Origin: Acidaminobacterium chupaoyuni
GTDB taxonomy: Bacteria > Bacillota > Clostridia > Oscillospirales > Butyricicoccaceae
Assembly (NCBI GenBank): GCA_047936785.1
Contig: CP176394.1
Direction: 5' to 3' (one strand)
DNA: 64,000 nt
Shown in pieces: positions 52,663 to 61,024 of this stretch; the stretch's first letter is position 1, and the number at the start of each line of letters is the position of its first letter. The notes under the pieces were generated by a model, which had not been told where the DNA came from, searched no databases, and was given only the letters and a program-made list of their open reading frames with translations. A program made the translations under genes and the position numbers.

Positions 52663-53436
52663 ATGGAGAAAAAAGAAAAAGTGAAAGAACAGCTGCAAAA
52701 CTTGCAGCAAAGGGATGAGATGCTGGCAGTGGATAAAAAATGCCCCCGCTGCGGAGCAAGAATGACGGTTTGCTATCAGCATAAGCGGGAAAGCGACCCG
52801 CCGAAGCTGAATCTTTTCGATCGTTACAGCCCTTGTGAATACTATTGCCCGCATTGTAAAGCGTATTTTCCCGAAGCGGGGAAATATGAAAAATATGAAA
52901 CCCGGCCCGCGGCCCCTTTTGAAGGCGGCGGAGTGCAATATGCCTACCTCACACGGTTTATCACAGGAACGGTTTCGAAAAAGATTTTCCCGCTGTCGAT
53001 CATGTTCGGCGGCTCGCTTGTTGTGTTTGTGAAAGGGTTTCAAGGGGTGCTCAGCGGTTTTTCGATGGCCTATTGGTTCCTTTGCGTGTTAAGCGGCGTG
53101 GCGGCGCTGGTGTCGGGCTATTTCGATCTGTGCTTTTTCCGCCTTTGGCTTGCGGGCATGCGGTCTTATTATGAACCGGCGGAGCAGGGGCTGATCTTCA
53201 ACGATGGCGCCAGCACCTTTTATCTGCCGTGGTCAAGCTTTCGGCTTGTCTGCGAAGTGGATATGGGCGAAGGCATTCCCAACGGCTACGCCTTCGATAC
53301 AGAAGAAAAAAGTTTTTTGATCAACAGCAATGTGGAAAAATATGAAGAACTGGTGGATACTATCCTGGAAAAGATCGCCGATATCGCGGTGCTGGATTCG
53401 GGCGCGACTTTCCGCATTTTTCGCAGCCGAGCATAA
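52663..53436 (+). CDS. zinc-ribbon membrane protein of unknown function
   Basis: A 257-residue protein I cannot assign to a family. It has a charged N-terminus (1-25), a zinc-ribbon-like part with CPRCGA near residue 28 and CPHCKA near 65, and two hydrophobic segments near 108-128 and 132-155. A soluble C-terminal domain (about 165-257) follows, with a pattern like bacterial PH/YcxB-type domains (LIFNDGASTFYLPWSSFRLV segment). That last resemblance is tentative. ATG 52663 is 6 bases after GAGG. It is single, with its own promoter, in an accessory-looking patch. Confidence 0.7.
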   Translation: MEKKEKVKEQLQNLQQRDEMLAVDKKCPRCGARMTVCYQHKRESDPPKLNLFDRYSPCEYYCPHCKAYFPEAGKYEKYETRPAAPFEGGGVQYAYLTRFITGTVSKKIFPLSIMFGGSLVVFVKGFQGVLSGFSMAYWFLCVLSGVAALVSGYFDLCFFRLWLAGMRSYYEPAEQGLIFNDGASTFYLPWSSFRLVCEVDMGEGIPNGYAFDTEEKSFLINSNVEKYEELVDTILEKIADIAVLDSGATFRIFRSRA

Positions 53437-53540
53437 AGCGGTTTCGCCCAACGCGCTTTCCCGGCGGATGTGTTCGCGCGATAAAAATTTTAAAATCGAA
53501 GCAACATGAAAATATACTATTCTGAATGGGGGATTTTATC

Positions 53541-54962
53541 ATGGAACGCAAACGGTTTATCGATGAGGCTGTAGAAAAGAAACAGGCCTTTTTCAACGAT
53601 GTCAGCGACAAGGTCTGGGGCTATGCCGAGGCCGGCATGAAAGAATATCGATCGGCGGAATATATGGAAGAAGCCATGCGCAAACAGGGCTTTGATGTAA
53701 AAACCGATATTTCGGGCATTCCCACCGCCTTTATCGCCACCGCCGGCAGCGGAAAGCCCATCATCGGCTTTCTGGGTGAATATGACGCGCTGCCCGGTTT
53801 GAGCCAGGAAGCCGGCTGCCCCGTGAAAACCGAACTGGAAGCGGGCGCTTACGGCCACGGATGCGGCCACAATATTCTGGGGGCGGCTGCCATGGCCGCG
53901 GCCACCGCGCTGAAAGATTATCTGGAAGAGAACCACCTGCCGGGAACGGTGCGTTTTTATGGCTGCCCCGGCGAAGAATATGGCAGCGCAAAAGCTTTCA
54001 TGGCGCGCGATCATCAGTTTGATGATGTGGATGCCTGCTTCACCTGGCATCCCGGCACGACCAATAATGTCTGGCTTTGCGGCAGCCTTGCCAATATCAG
54101 TGTTTTCTTCACTTTCAAAGGCAAAACTTCCCATGCCGCCGCCACCCCGTTCCTAGGGCGCAGCGCGCTGGATGCCTGTGAACTGATGAGCGTGGGCGTG
54201 AATTATCTGCGTGAACACATCATCCCCGAAGCGCGCGTTCACTATGCCTATGTGGATGTGGGCGGCATTGCGCCCAATGTGGTGCAGGATCATGCCGGCG
54301 TGCATTATTTCATCCGCGCTCCCCGCGTTTCGCAAATGATGGAAATTTATGAAAGAGTGCAGGATATCGCCCGCGGCGCCGCGCTGATGACCGGCACAGA
54401 GCTGACGGTGAAGATCCACGAAGGGTTGAGCGATTATATCCCCAACGAAGCGCTGACGAAAGTGCTTTTCCGCGCGCTGCAGGAAGTGGGCGCCCCCCGA
54501 TTCGATGAGGAAGACCGCCGTTTGGCCGCCGAGATCCGCAAAACGCTTTCTGCGGAACAACTGGAAAGCTATCGCAACACCTATGCCCCCGTGGAAGAGA
54601 TGCAGAAGATGATCGAGGGCGGCGCGGTGTTATGTGAAGAGATTTTGCCTTATGACAAAGCCTGCTCGCCCATGGGCGGTTCCACCGATGTGGGCGACAC
54701 CAGCTATTGCACCCCCACCGCCCAGATCTCGGTTGCCACCGAAGCGCTTGCCACACCGGGCCACACCTGGCAGATCACGGCGCAATCCAAATCTTCCATC
54801 GCCTATAAAGGTTTGGCTGTGGCCGCCAAGGCCATGGCGCTGGGCGCTGTTTATGCCATGGAAGACGCTGAGGTTTTGAAGGCGGCAAAAGCGGAACTGG
54901 TGAAAAAAACCGGCGGAACCTACCATTGCCCCATGCCGGATGAGATTCAGCCCACCTTATAA
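53541..54962 (+). CDS. M20-family amidohydrolase, AbgB-like
   Basis: A 473-residue metal-dependent hydrolase. Motifs: FLGEYDALPGL near residue 78, GHGCGHNILGAA near 105-116, a Glu pair in CPGEEYGSAKAF, a WHPGTTN segment, and the dimerisation domain starting at TFKGKTSHAAATP. This set matches the p-aminobenzoyl-glutamate hydrolase B-subunit/amidohydrolase group. Substrate may be an aminobenzoyl-glutamate-like folate breakdown product or another N-acyl amino acid. No AbgA partner lies nearby. GGGGGA site 8 bases before ATG 53541. Confidence 0.85.
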   Translation: MERKRFIDEAVEKKQAFFNDVSDKVWGYAEAGMKEYRSAEYMEEAMRKQGFDVKTDISGIPTAFIATAGSGKPIIGFLGEYDALPGLSQEAGCPVKTELEAGAYGHGCGHNILGAAAMAAATALKDYLEENHLPGTVRFYGCPGEEYGSAKAFMARDHQFDDVDACFTWHPGTTNNVWLCGSLANISVFFTFKGKTSHAAATPFLGRSALDACELMSVGVNYLREHIIPEARVHYAYVDVGGIAPNVVQDHAGVHYFIRAPRVSQMMEIYERVQDIARGAALMTGTELTVKIHEGLSDYIPNEALTKVLFRALQEVGAPRFDEEDRRLAAEIRKTLSAEQLESYRNTYAPVEEMQKMIEGGAVLCEEILPYDKACSPMGGSTDVGDTSYCTPTAQISVATEALATPGHTWQITAQSKSSIAYKGLAVAAKAMALGAVYAMEDAEVLKAAKAELVKKTGGTYHCPMPDEIQPTL

Positions 54963-55015
54963 TTTATTTGTTTTCCACAAAATAAAGTTCCAAAACTCCC
55001 CTGATCATAAAGGAC

Positions 55016-55044
55016 TTGACAAACATATAGAAAAAACATATAAT
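55016..55044 (+). promoter_or_regulatory. perfect-consensus promoter of the selenoprotein gene
   Basis: TTGACA (55016-55021), exactly 17 bases, TATAAT (55039-55044). It is the best promoter in the window and implies strong expression. The leader of about 34 bases can form a small hairpin (TTATC with GATAA) just before the AGGAGG. Confidence 0.9.
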
Positions 55045-55084
55045 AACTACATTGTTTATCGGCCTTGTTGATAAGGAGGATATG

Positions 55085-55378
55085 ATGAGAAAAGTAATGC
55101 TTTACGGTAGCCCGATCTGAGGCGGCTGCCCCCCTGTAAAAGAGTTTCTTTTAGGGAAAAATGTGAAATTCAACTATGTTGATATCACCGGCGGCGTTGC
55201 CGCGATGCGTGCATTTCTGAAAATGCGCGATACCGCAGAAGTTTATGCGCCTGTGCGCGAAAAGCATTCGATCGGTATTCCTGCCCTTGTTGTGGATGAT
55301 GAGATCTATCTGGTGCAGGGTCCCGAACATGCGGCTGAACTTGTGGAAACACTTCATTTGCTCGATGAAGCGGAATAA
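55085..55378 (+). CDS. glutaredoxin/thioredoxin-like selenoprotein (in-frame TGA = selenocysteine)
   Basis: Read through the TGA at 55118-55120, the frame gives 97 residues starting MRKVMLYGSPI-Sec-GGCPP. The motif is Sec12-Gly-Gly-Cys15, a UxxC redox pair at the end of the first beta strand as in glutaredoxins. The rest is in the same frame to TAA 55376-55378 and includes GIPALVVDDEIYLV, the cis-Pro segment expected in this fold. A bSECIS-like hairpin follows the TGA. GGAGG lies 5 bases before ATG 55085; ATG 55082 is an in-frame alternative. Length and order fit small clostridial redox selenoproteins; the partner is unknown. It needs selA-selD elsewhere in the genome. Automatic calling would give only the part after the TGA. 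Confidence 0.88.
55132..55156 (+). promoter_or_regulatory. bacterial SECIS hairpin
   Basis: Counting the base after TGA as +1, CCCT (+12 to +15) pairs with AGGG (+33 to +36), then G16-T17 bulge out, AAAAGA (+18 to +23) pairs with TCTTTT (+27 to +32), and the apical loop is GTT (+24 to +26). A bulged U near +17 and a GU at the start of the apical loop are the features known to be needed for SelB binding in E. coli fdhF. Confidence 0.8.
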
Positions 55379-55399
55379 ATAACTCATTTCAAAGTAAAA

Positions 55400-55430
55400 G
55401 CGCGGTGCGAAAGCACCGCGTTTTTATTTT
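55400..55430 (+). terminator. terminator of the selenoprotein gene
   Basis: Perfect 8-bp stem CGCGGTGC with GCACCGCG, GAAA-type loop, then TTTTTATTTT. The gene is thus a single-gene transcript. Confidence 0.9.
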
Positions 55431-55541
55431 GTTTTTTCTTTTTCGGCAGCGAAGGGCTGCAAATCTTTTTCTTATGGTTCGCGTTCATTTTGCAAATCTA
55501 TGCACAAAAATTGCGAGATTGACAAAGAAAGGGAAAGGTTA

Positions 55542-55570
55542 TTGTATATTTTGCGGATGATTGATATAAT
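55542..55570 (+). promoter_or_regulatory. promoter of recJ
   Basis: TTGTAT (55542-55547), 17 bases, TATAAT (55565-55570) with TGA before it, 33 bases before the recJ ATG. Confidence 0.7.
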
Positions 55571-55602
55571 ATTTAATAACGAAAATATTAACGGAGAAAA
55601 TA

Positions 55603-57681
55603 ATGACAAAGAAAAAATGGAATATTGCACCGCCATGCGAAGCGCAGGCCCGGCAGCTGCAGCAGGAACTGGAAATTCCTCAGCTGCCCGCGCGGGTGCT
55701 GGCCGCGCGCGGTATGACGGAAAAGACTGCGGAAGAGTTTTTAAAAAATGACCACAGCCATTTCCATGACCCTTTTTTAATGGCGGATATGCGGCATGCG
55801 GTGGCGCTGATCGAGCAATCCATCGCCATGCATGAGAAGATCGCCATTTATGGAGATTATGATGTGGATGGCGTGACCGCCACCTGTGTTTTGATTCAAT
55901 ATCTTCGCTCACGGGGGGTCGATTGCGAATATTATATCCCCGATCGCATCAATGAAGGATATGGCCTCAATTTAAACGCGATCACGCGGCTTTACGAAAA
56001 CGGATGCCGGCTGATGATCACGGTGGACAGCGGCATCACCGCGGTGGAGGAAGCCCTTTTTGCCAAAGAGATCGGCCTGAAGCTCATCATCACCGATCAC
56101 CATGAATGCAAAGAGGCGCTGCCGAAAGCTTTGGCGGTGGTGAACCCGCGGCGGCCGGATTCGGCTTACCCGTTCCGCGAGCTTGCGGGCGTGGGGGTTG
56201 CTTTCAAGCTGATCTGCGCGCTGGAACACGAAAGACCGCTGGCAGAGCTGATCGATGAATATGCGGATATCGTGGCGGTGGGCACCGTGGCGGATGTGAT
56301 GCCGCTGACAAAAGAGAACCGTTTTATTGTGGCGGAAGGGCTGAAACGCCTTCAAAACACCAAAAACCCCGGCATGAAGATGCTGATGCAGAAACTGGGC
56401 ATCGATCAGAAACCGCTCACTTCCAACGCCGTCAGCTTCACTATGGCGCCGCGGATCAACGCGGCGGGGCGCTTGGGCGATGCGTTTCAGGCGGTGGAAC
56501 TTTTTTTAACACAAGATTTTGATAAGGCCGCAGAGCTGGCCGAATATCTTTGCGAGCTTAACCGGATGAGGCAGGAAGCGGAAAACAAGATCTATGAAGA
56601 GATTTTGAAACGCCTGGAGGGCGAATTCGACCCTTTGGAAGACCGCTCTATCGTGATGTGGGGCGAACACTGGCATAACGGGGTGATCGGCATTGTGTCT
56701 TCCCGCCTTGCCGATCGTTATGGCGTTCCCGTGATCCTGATCTCGCTGGAAGGCGATTGCGGCAAAGGTTCCGGGCGCAGCATCAAGGGCTTCAACCTTT
56801 ATGGCGCGCTGGAAGAGAATTCGAGCTTCCTTGAAAAATTCGGCGGGCATGAGCTGGCGGTGGGGCTGACGATCCATCGTGACAAGCTGGAAGAATTCCG
56901 CCGCAGTTTTGCGGAAACCGCCCATCGCATGATGATGAAAAAATGCGTGGAACCCATGATCGCCATCGATTGCGAGGTTTCGCCGAGCCAGCTTCAGCTG
57001 GAAGAGGTTCGTTCATTAAGCGTGCTGGAACCCTTTGGCATGGGCAACCCTCAGCCGGTGTTCTGCATGTATGATTTAGAGATCGAAGAGATCACGCCCA
57101 TCAGCCGCGACCGTCATACCAAAATGCAGCTGCTGAAAAACGGAAGCAGTTTTTATGCGTTTATGTTCGGCATGGGCATCAGCAATTGCCCGTTTATCTG
57201 CGGTGATACGGTGGATGCGGTGTTCAGCGCCGAGATCAATCATTATCGCGGCCGCGAAAGCGTTCAGCTGATTTTGAAAGACATCCGCTGGAACGGGCAG
57301 GAAGATGCGCAGGACGCCCGTTATGAAGAATTATATCAGGCTTTCCGGCAGGGGGAAGAAGTGACGCCCGATCAGGCAAAACTGTTATGCCCCAGCCGCG
57401 AAGAGCTTGTGGCGGTTTTCCGCCATGTAAAAACCCGCGCGGCGATGGGGAAACTGAGCTGCCGCCCGCGCACCTTATACCGCCAGATCCGCTATGAAGC
57501 GGCCAAACAGATGAATATGGCAAAATTGCAGGTCTGTCTGGATGTTTTTGCGGAATTCGATATCTTTTCGTTTGAGACCCGCGAAGAAGAGCTTGAGATC
57601 TATGATCTCAACCGTAAAGGCAAAGCGGATATCAACGGATCAAAAATTTTAAAAAGGTTGTTTGCGGCTTTATCGGCCTAA
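55603..57681 (+). CDS. recJ: single-stranded-DNA exonuclease RecJ
   Basis: 5'-3' single-strand exonuclease of the DHH family, 692 residues. DHH-family metal motifs: YGDYDVDGVTATC near residues 85-97, TVDSGITAVEEA, and TDHHECKEALP near 163-173. The DHHA1 domain holds GGHELAVGL near residue 417, followed by an OB fold and a C-terminal extension present in Firmicute RecJ. Start ATG has CGGAG upstream. relA starts 36 bases after the stop, with no apt gene between them. Confidence 0.96.
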   Translation: MTKKKWNIAPPCEAQARQLQQELEIPQLPARVLAARGMTEKTAEEFLKNDHSHFHDPFLMADMRHAVALIEQSIAMHEKIAIYGDYDVDGVTATCVLIQYLRSRGVDCEYYIPDRINEGYGLNLNAITRLYENGCRLMITVDSGITAVEEALFAKEIGLKLIITDHHECKEALPKALAVVNPRRPDSAYPFRELAGVGVAFKLICALEHERPLAELIDEYADIVAVGTVADVMPLTKENRFIVAEGLKRLQNTKNPGMKMLMQKLGIDQKPLTSNAVSFTMAPRINAAGRLGDAFQAVELFLTQDFDKAAELAEYLCELNRMRQEAENKIYEEILKRLEGEFDPLEDRSIVMWGEHWHNGVIGIVSSRLADRYGVPVILISLEGDCGKGSGRSIKGFNLYGALEENSSFLEKFGGHELAVGLTIHRDKLEEFRRSFAETAHRMMMKKCVEPMIAIDCEVSPSQLQLEEVRSLSVLEPFGMGNPQPVFCMYDLEIEEITPISRDRHTKMQLLKNGSSFYAFMFGMGISNCPFICGDTVDAVFSAEINHYRGRESVQLILKDIRWNGQEDAQDARYEELYQAFRQGEEVTPDQAKLLCPSREELVAVFRHVKTRAAMGKLSCRPRTLYRQIRYEAAKQMNMAKLQVCLDVFAEFDIFSFETREEELEIYDLNRKGKADINGSKILKRLFAALSA

Positions 57682-57717
57682 AGAATAGATCAGCCTAAAG
57701 AATATGGGTGTTGGGTT

Positions 57718-59892
57718 ATGTATGAACTGGAAAACCTTCTTCAAAAAGTAAAAGAACATTCGCCGGGGGCAGATCTTGAAAAGATCTCCCGCGCTTATGA
57801 GTTCGCGAAAAAAGCGCATGAAGGGCAATGCCGCAAAAGCGGCGAACCTTATTTTATCCATCCGGAAACCGTGGCCGAGATCATCGCGGAAATGGGGCTG
57901 GATACCGATTCCATCATCGCCGGCCTTCTGCATGATACCTTGGAAGACACGGAAGTCACTTATAATATCATCGAAAAGGAATTCGGGCGTCAGGTGGCCG
58001 ATCTGGTCAACGGCGTCACGCGCCTGGGCAAAATCGTTTACAGCAGCAAAGAAGAAGCCCAGATGGAAGACCTGCGCAAAATGTTCATCGCTATGGCGCG
58101 TGATATCCGCGTCATCCTCATCAAACTGGCCGACCGCCTGCATAACGCCAGAACCTTCCAATATCTGCCGCCGCAGAAAGCCCGCGAAAAAGCGCTGGAA
58201 ACCATGGAGATCTATGCGCCTTTGGCCCATCGCCTGGGCATCCAGAACATCAAATGCGAGCTGGAAGATATTTCGATGAAATATCTCGACCCCGTTGGCT
58301 ATCAGGAAATCAGCGATCAGCTTCAGGATCGGGCCGTGCAGTATGAAGAGTTTATGGAACACACCAAAGAGCGCATTATCGATAAGCTTCATTCTATGGG
58401 CATCGAGGGCGAAATCAAGGGCCGCGTGAAGCATATTTACAGCATTTATCGCAAAATGTATGCCCAGAACCTGAACCTTTCGGAAATATACGATCTCTGC
58501 GCGGTGCGCGTGATCGTAAAAGAACTGGCCGATTGCTATAATGTGCTGGGGTATATCCACGATCTTTACCGGCCGGTTCCGGGGCGGTTCAAAGATTATA
58601 TCAGCACCCCCAAGCCCAACGGCTATCAGTCGCTCCACACCGTGGTCATCGGCCGCGAAGGCATCCCCTTCGAAGTGCAGATCCGCACGCAGGAAATGGA
58701 CCGCACGGCCGAATACGGCGTTGCGGCACACTGGAAATATAAAGACGGCCTGAAAGGCCAGCAAAGCGAAGAGACCTTCGCCTGGATCCGCCAGCTTCTG
58801 GAATCGCAGCAGGATACGCAGGCCGAAGAATTCATCAAAAATATCAAAGTCGATCTGTTCAGCGACGAGGTTTTCGTTTTCACCCCCAAGGGCGATGTGG
58901 TGAATATGCCCAACGGGGCCACGCCCATCGATTTTGCCTATGCCATCCACTCGGCGGTGGGCAACCGCATGGTGGGCGCCAAGGTGAACGGACGCATGGT
59001 GCCCATTGATTATTCGCTGAAAAACGGCGAGATCGTTGAGGTCATCACCTCGAAAGAAACCAACGGCCCCAAGCGTGACTGGCTGAAAATGGCCAAAACG
59101 GCAGAAGCGCGCAATAAGATCAAGCAATGGTTCAAAAAAGAACGACGCGAAGAAAACATCGAGCAGGGCAAGGTGGAACTGGAACGCGAGCTGAAGATCA
59201 ACATGCTTTACAGCGATTTTCTGCATGAAGAGATCTATGAACCTGTTTTAAAACGCTTTACCTTCCAAACGGTGGAAGACCTTTACGCGGGCATCGGTTA
59301 CGGCGGCGTTTCGGTGGGGAAGGTCATCAATCGCGTGCGCGAAGAAGTGGACAAGCTCAACCGCCAAAAACATAAAGATGATTTGAGCAAGCTGAATGTT
59401 CAAAAGAAGAAAAGCGTCAGCAATTCCGGCGTGATCGTGGAAGGGCTGGATAACTGCCTGGTGAAGTTTTCCAAATGCTGCACGCCCATTCCCGGCGATA
59501 ATATCGTGGGCTTCATCACGCGCGGTTACGGCGTTTCCATTCACCGAACGGAATGCATCAATGTGGAAAAGGGCATGAAGAACACCGAGGAATACGGCCG
59601 CTGGGTGCGCGTTTCGTGGGATCCTTATACCAAAGCGAAATTCAGCACGGCCATCAAGATCATCACCAACGCCCGTGTGGGCGTTCTGGCGGATATCTTT
59701 ACGGTGCTGAGCAATATGAAAGTGAATGTCAGCGAAATGACAGCCCGCGACAGCGAAGGGCAGGGCAATTATTACGCCACCATCGAAGTGAACGATCGCG
59801 AACATCTTGAAAGCATCCTTGCCAAGATCCGCCGCATTTCCGGCGTTTCAGATGTGGTGCGCAATCTGGTGGAACGCGAAGGGCTGAGTTAA
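57718..59892 (+). CDS. relA: bifunctional (p)ppGpp synthetase/hydrolase (Rel)
   Basis: Long RSH enzyme of the stringent response, 724 residues. The N-terminal hydrolase (HD) domain has LHDTLEDTEVTY with the catalytic His-Asp near residue 79. The synthetase domain includes YQSLHTVVIG and the FEVQIRTQEMD segment, followed by the TGS domain (VFTPKGDVVNMPNGATPIDFAY), a conserved-Cys region (CCTPIPGDNIVGF) and a C-terminal ACT domain. The HD motif is intact, so both activities are expected. Followed after 10 bases by dtd. Confidence 0.97.
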   Translation: MYELENLLQKVKEHSPGADLEKISRAYEFAKKAHEGQCRKSGEPYFIHPETVAEIIAEMGLDTDSIIAGLLHDTLEDTEVTYNIIEKEFGRQVADLVNGVTRLGKIVYSSKEEAQMEDLRKMFIAMARDIRVILIKLADRLHNARTFQYLPPQKAREKALETMEIYAPLAHRLGIQNIKCELEDISMKYLDPVGYQEISDQLQDRAVQYEEFMEHTKERIIDKLHSMGIEGEIKGRVKHIYSIYRKMYAQNLNLSEIYDLCAVRVIVKELADCYNVLGYIHDLYRPVPGRFKDYISTPKPNGYQSLHTVVIGREGIPFEVQIRTQEMDRTAEYGVAAHWKYKDGLKGQQSEETFAWIRQLLESQQDTQAEEFIKNIKVDLFSDEVFVFTPKGDVVNMPNGATPIDFAYAIHSAVGNRMVGAKVNGRMVPIDYSLKNGEIVEVITSKETNGPKRDWLKMAKTAEARNKIKQWFKKERREENIEQGKVELERELKINMLYSDFLHEEIYEPVLKRFTFQTVEDLYAGIGYGGVSVGKVINRVREEVDKLNRQKHKDDLSKLNVQKKKSVSNSGVIVEGLDNCLVKFSKCCTPIPGDNIVGFITRGYGVSIHRTECINVEKGMKNTEEYGRWVRVSWDPYTKAKFSTAIKIITNARVGVLADIFTVLSNMKVNVSEMTARDSEGQGNYYATIEVNDREHLESILAKIRRISGVSDVVRNLVEREGLS

Positions 59893-59902
59893 CGGAGGAA
59901 CA

Positions 59903-60376
59903 ATGAGAACGGTAATCACACGGGTAACACGGGCGGAACTGACCATCGAGGGCAGGCTTCACGCCAAAATCGGCAAAGGATTTCTGGTGCTGGTGGGCAT
60001 CACCGGCGAAGATACGGAAAAAGAAGCCACTTATCTGGCGGAAAAATGCGTGGGTCTGCGCGTTTTTGAAGATGAAAACGGAAAAATGAACCGCGCGCTG
60101 GCCGATGTGGGCGGCGAAATCCTTGCGGTTTCAAATTTTACATTGTATGCCAATTGCGCGCATGGGCGGCGGCCTGATTTTCTGGCGGCGGCAAAGCCCG
60201 ACCATGCTGTGCCGATCTATGAATTTTTCCTTTCGGAACTCAGACGGCTGGGCGCACCGCTGCAAAGCGGCGTGTTCGGGGCGGATATGCAGATCGACCA
60301 TGTGAACGACGGCCCGGTGACCATTTTGATGGATACCGCCGAAATGATGAAAAAAGAAAGAAAAGCTGAAAAATAA
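59903..60376 (+). CDS. dtd: D-aminoacyl-tRNA deacylase
   Basis: Recycles tRNAs mischarged with D-amino acids or glycine, 157 residues. The catalytic motif is present as SNFTLYA (usually SQFTLYA) near residue 77, and the cross-subunit Gly-cisPro motif is NDGPVTI near residue 136. The dtd gene downstream of relA is a conserved Firmicute arrangement. CGGAGGA site before the ATG. Confidence 0.95.
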   Translation: MRTVITRVTRAELTIEGRLHAKIGKGFLVLVGITGEDTEKEATYLAEKCVGLRVFEDENGKMNRALADVGGEILAVSNFTLYANCAHGRRPDFLAAAKPDHAVPIYEFFLSELRRLGAPLQSGVFGADMQIDHVNDGPVTILMDTAEMMKKERKAEK

Positions 60377-60388
60377 AGGAGAAAACCA

Positions 60389-61024
60389 ATGCAGATCGAA
60401 GTTTTGCCGGTGGGGCCTCTGGCGACCAATTGCTATTTGCTTTGCGATGAAGAAACAAAAGAATGCGCGGTGATCGATCCCGGCGCGAAAGCCAAAAAAA
60501 TTCTGGATGCCATTGCCGAAAAAGGCATGAAATGCACCCATATTTTGTTGACTCACGGCCATTATGACCATATCATGGCGCTGAAAGAAGTGAAAGAAGC
60601 CACCGGCGCGCCGGTGTATATCCATGAAAACGATGCCTATATGCTCACCGAGCAGTATGTGAACGGCATGCGCGCGCTGGCCGCGCGCGGCTATCATCAG
60701 CAGCTGGCCGATCATTTGCTCAAAGAAGGCGACTGCATCCGGGTGGGCAATCTGGAAGTGCGCGTGATGAATACGCCGGGCCACACCCGCGGTTCCTGTG
60801 TTTATCTTTGCGGCGACGCGATGTTTTCGGGCGATACGCTGTTTCACGGCGATTGCGGCCGCTGGGATCTGGAAGGCGGAAGCATGGAGCAGATGCATGA
60901 AAGCCTGCGCCGTCTGGCCGCGTTAGAGGGCGATTATCGGGTCTTCCCCGGCCATGAAGAAGCCACCCGCCTTTCGGTGGAACGCCAGATCAACCGGAAT
61001 ATGACGCTGGCCATGCAGCAATGA
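60389..61024 (+). CDS. MBL-fold metallo-hydrolase (glyoxalase II-like)
   Basis: A 211-residue metallo-beta-lactamase-fold hydrolase. Metal motifs: THGHYDH near residues 55-61, GHTRGS near 131, SGDTLF with the bridging Asp, and the final FPGHEE. It resembles short hydroxyacylglutathione hydrolase-like proteins that follow relA-dtd in clostridia. The substrate is unknown, and classical glutathione may not be made here. It is joined to hemZ by an ATGA overlap. Confidence 0.9.
   Translation: MQIEVLPVGPLATNCYLLCDEETKECAVIDPGAKAKKILDAIAEKGMKCTHILLTHGHYDHIMALKEVKEATGAPVYIHENDAYMLTEQYVNGMRALAARGYHQQLADHLLKEGDCIRVGNLEVRVMNTPGHTRGSCVYLCGDAMFSGDTLFHGDCGRWDLEGGSMEQMHESLRRLAALEGDYRVFPGHEEATRLSVERQINRNMTLAMQQ

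Noticed and set aside
52600..52718. Possible 39-residue peptide starting ATG 52600
   Set aside because: It has only a weak ribosome site and overlaps the start of the better-supported zinc-ribbon gene in another frame.
57670..59226. 518-residue minus-strand frame opposite relA
   Set aside because: Antisense shadow of a secure Rel protein.
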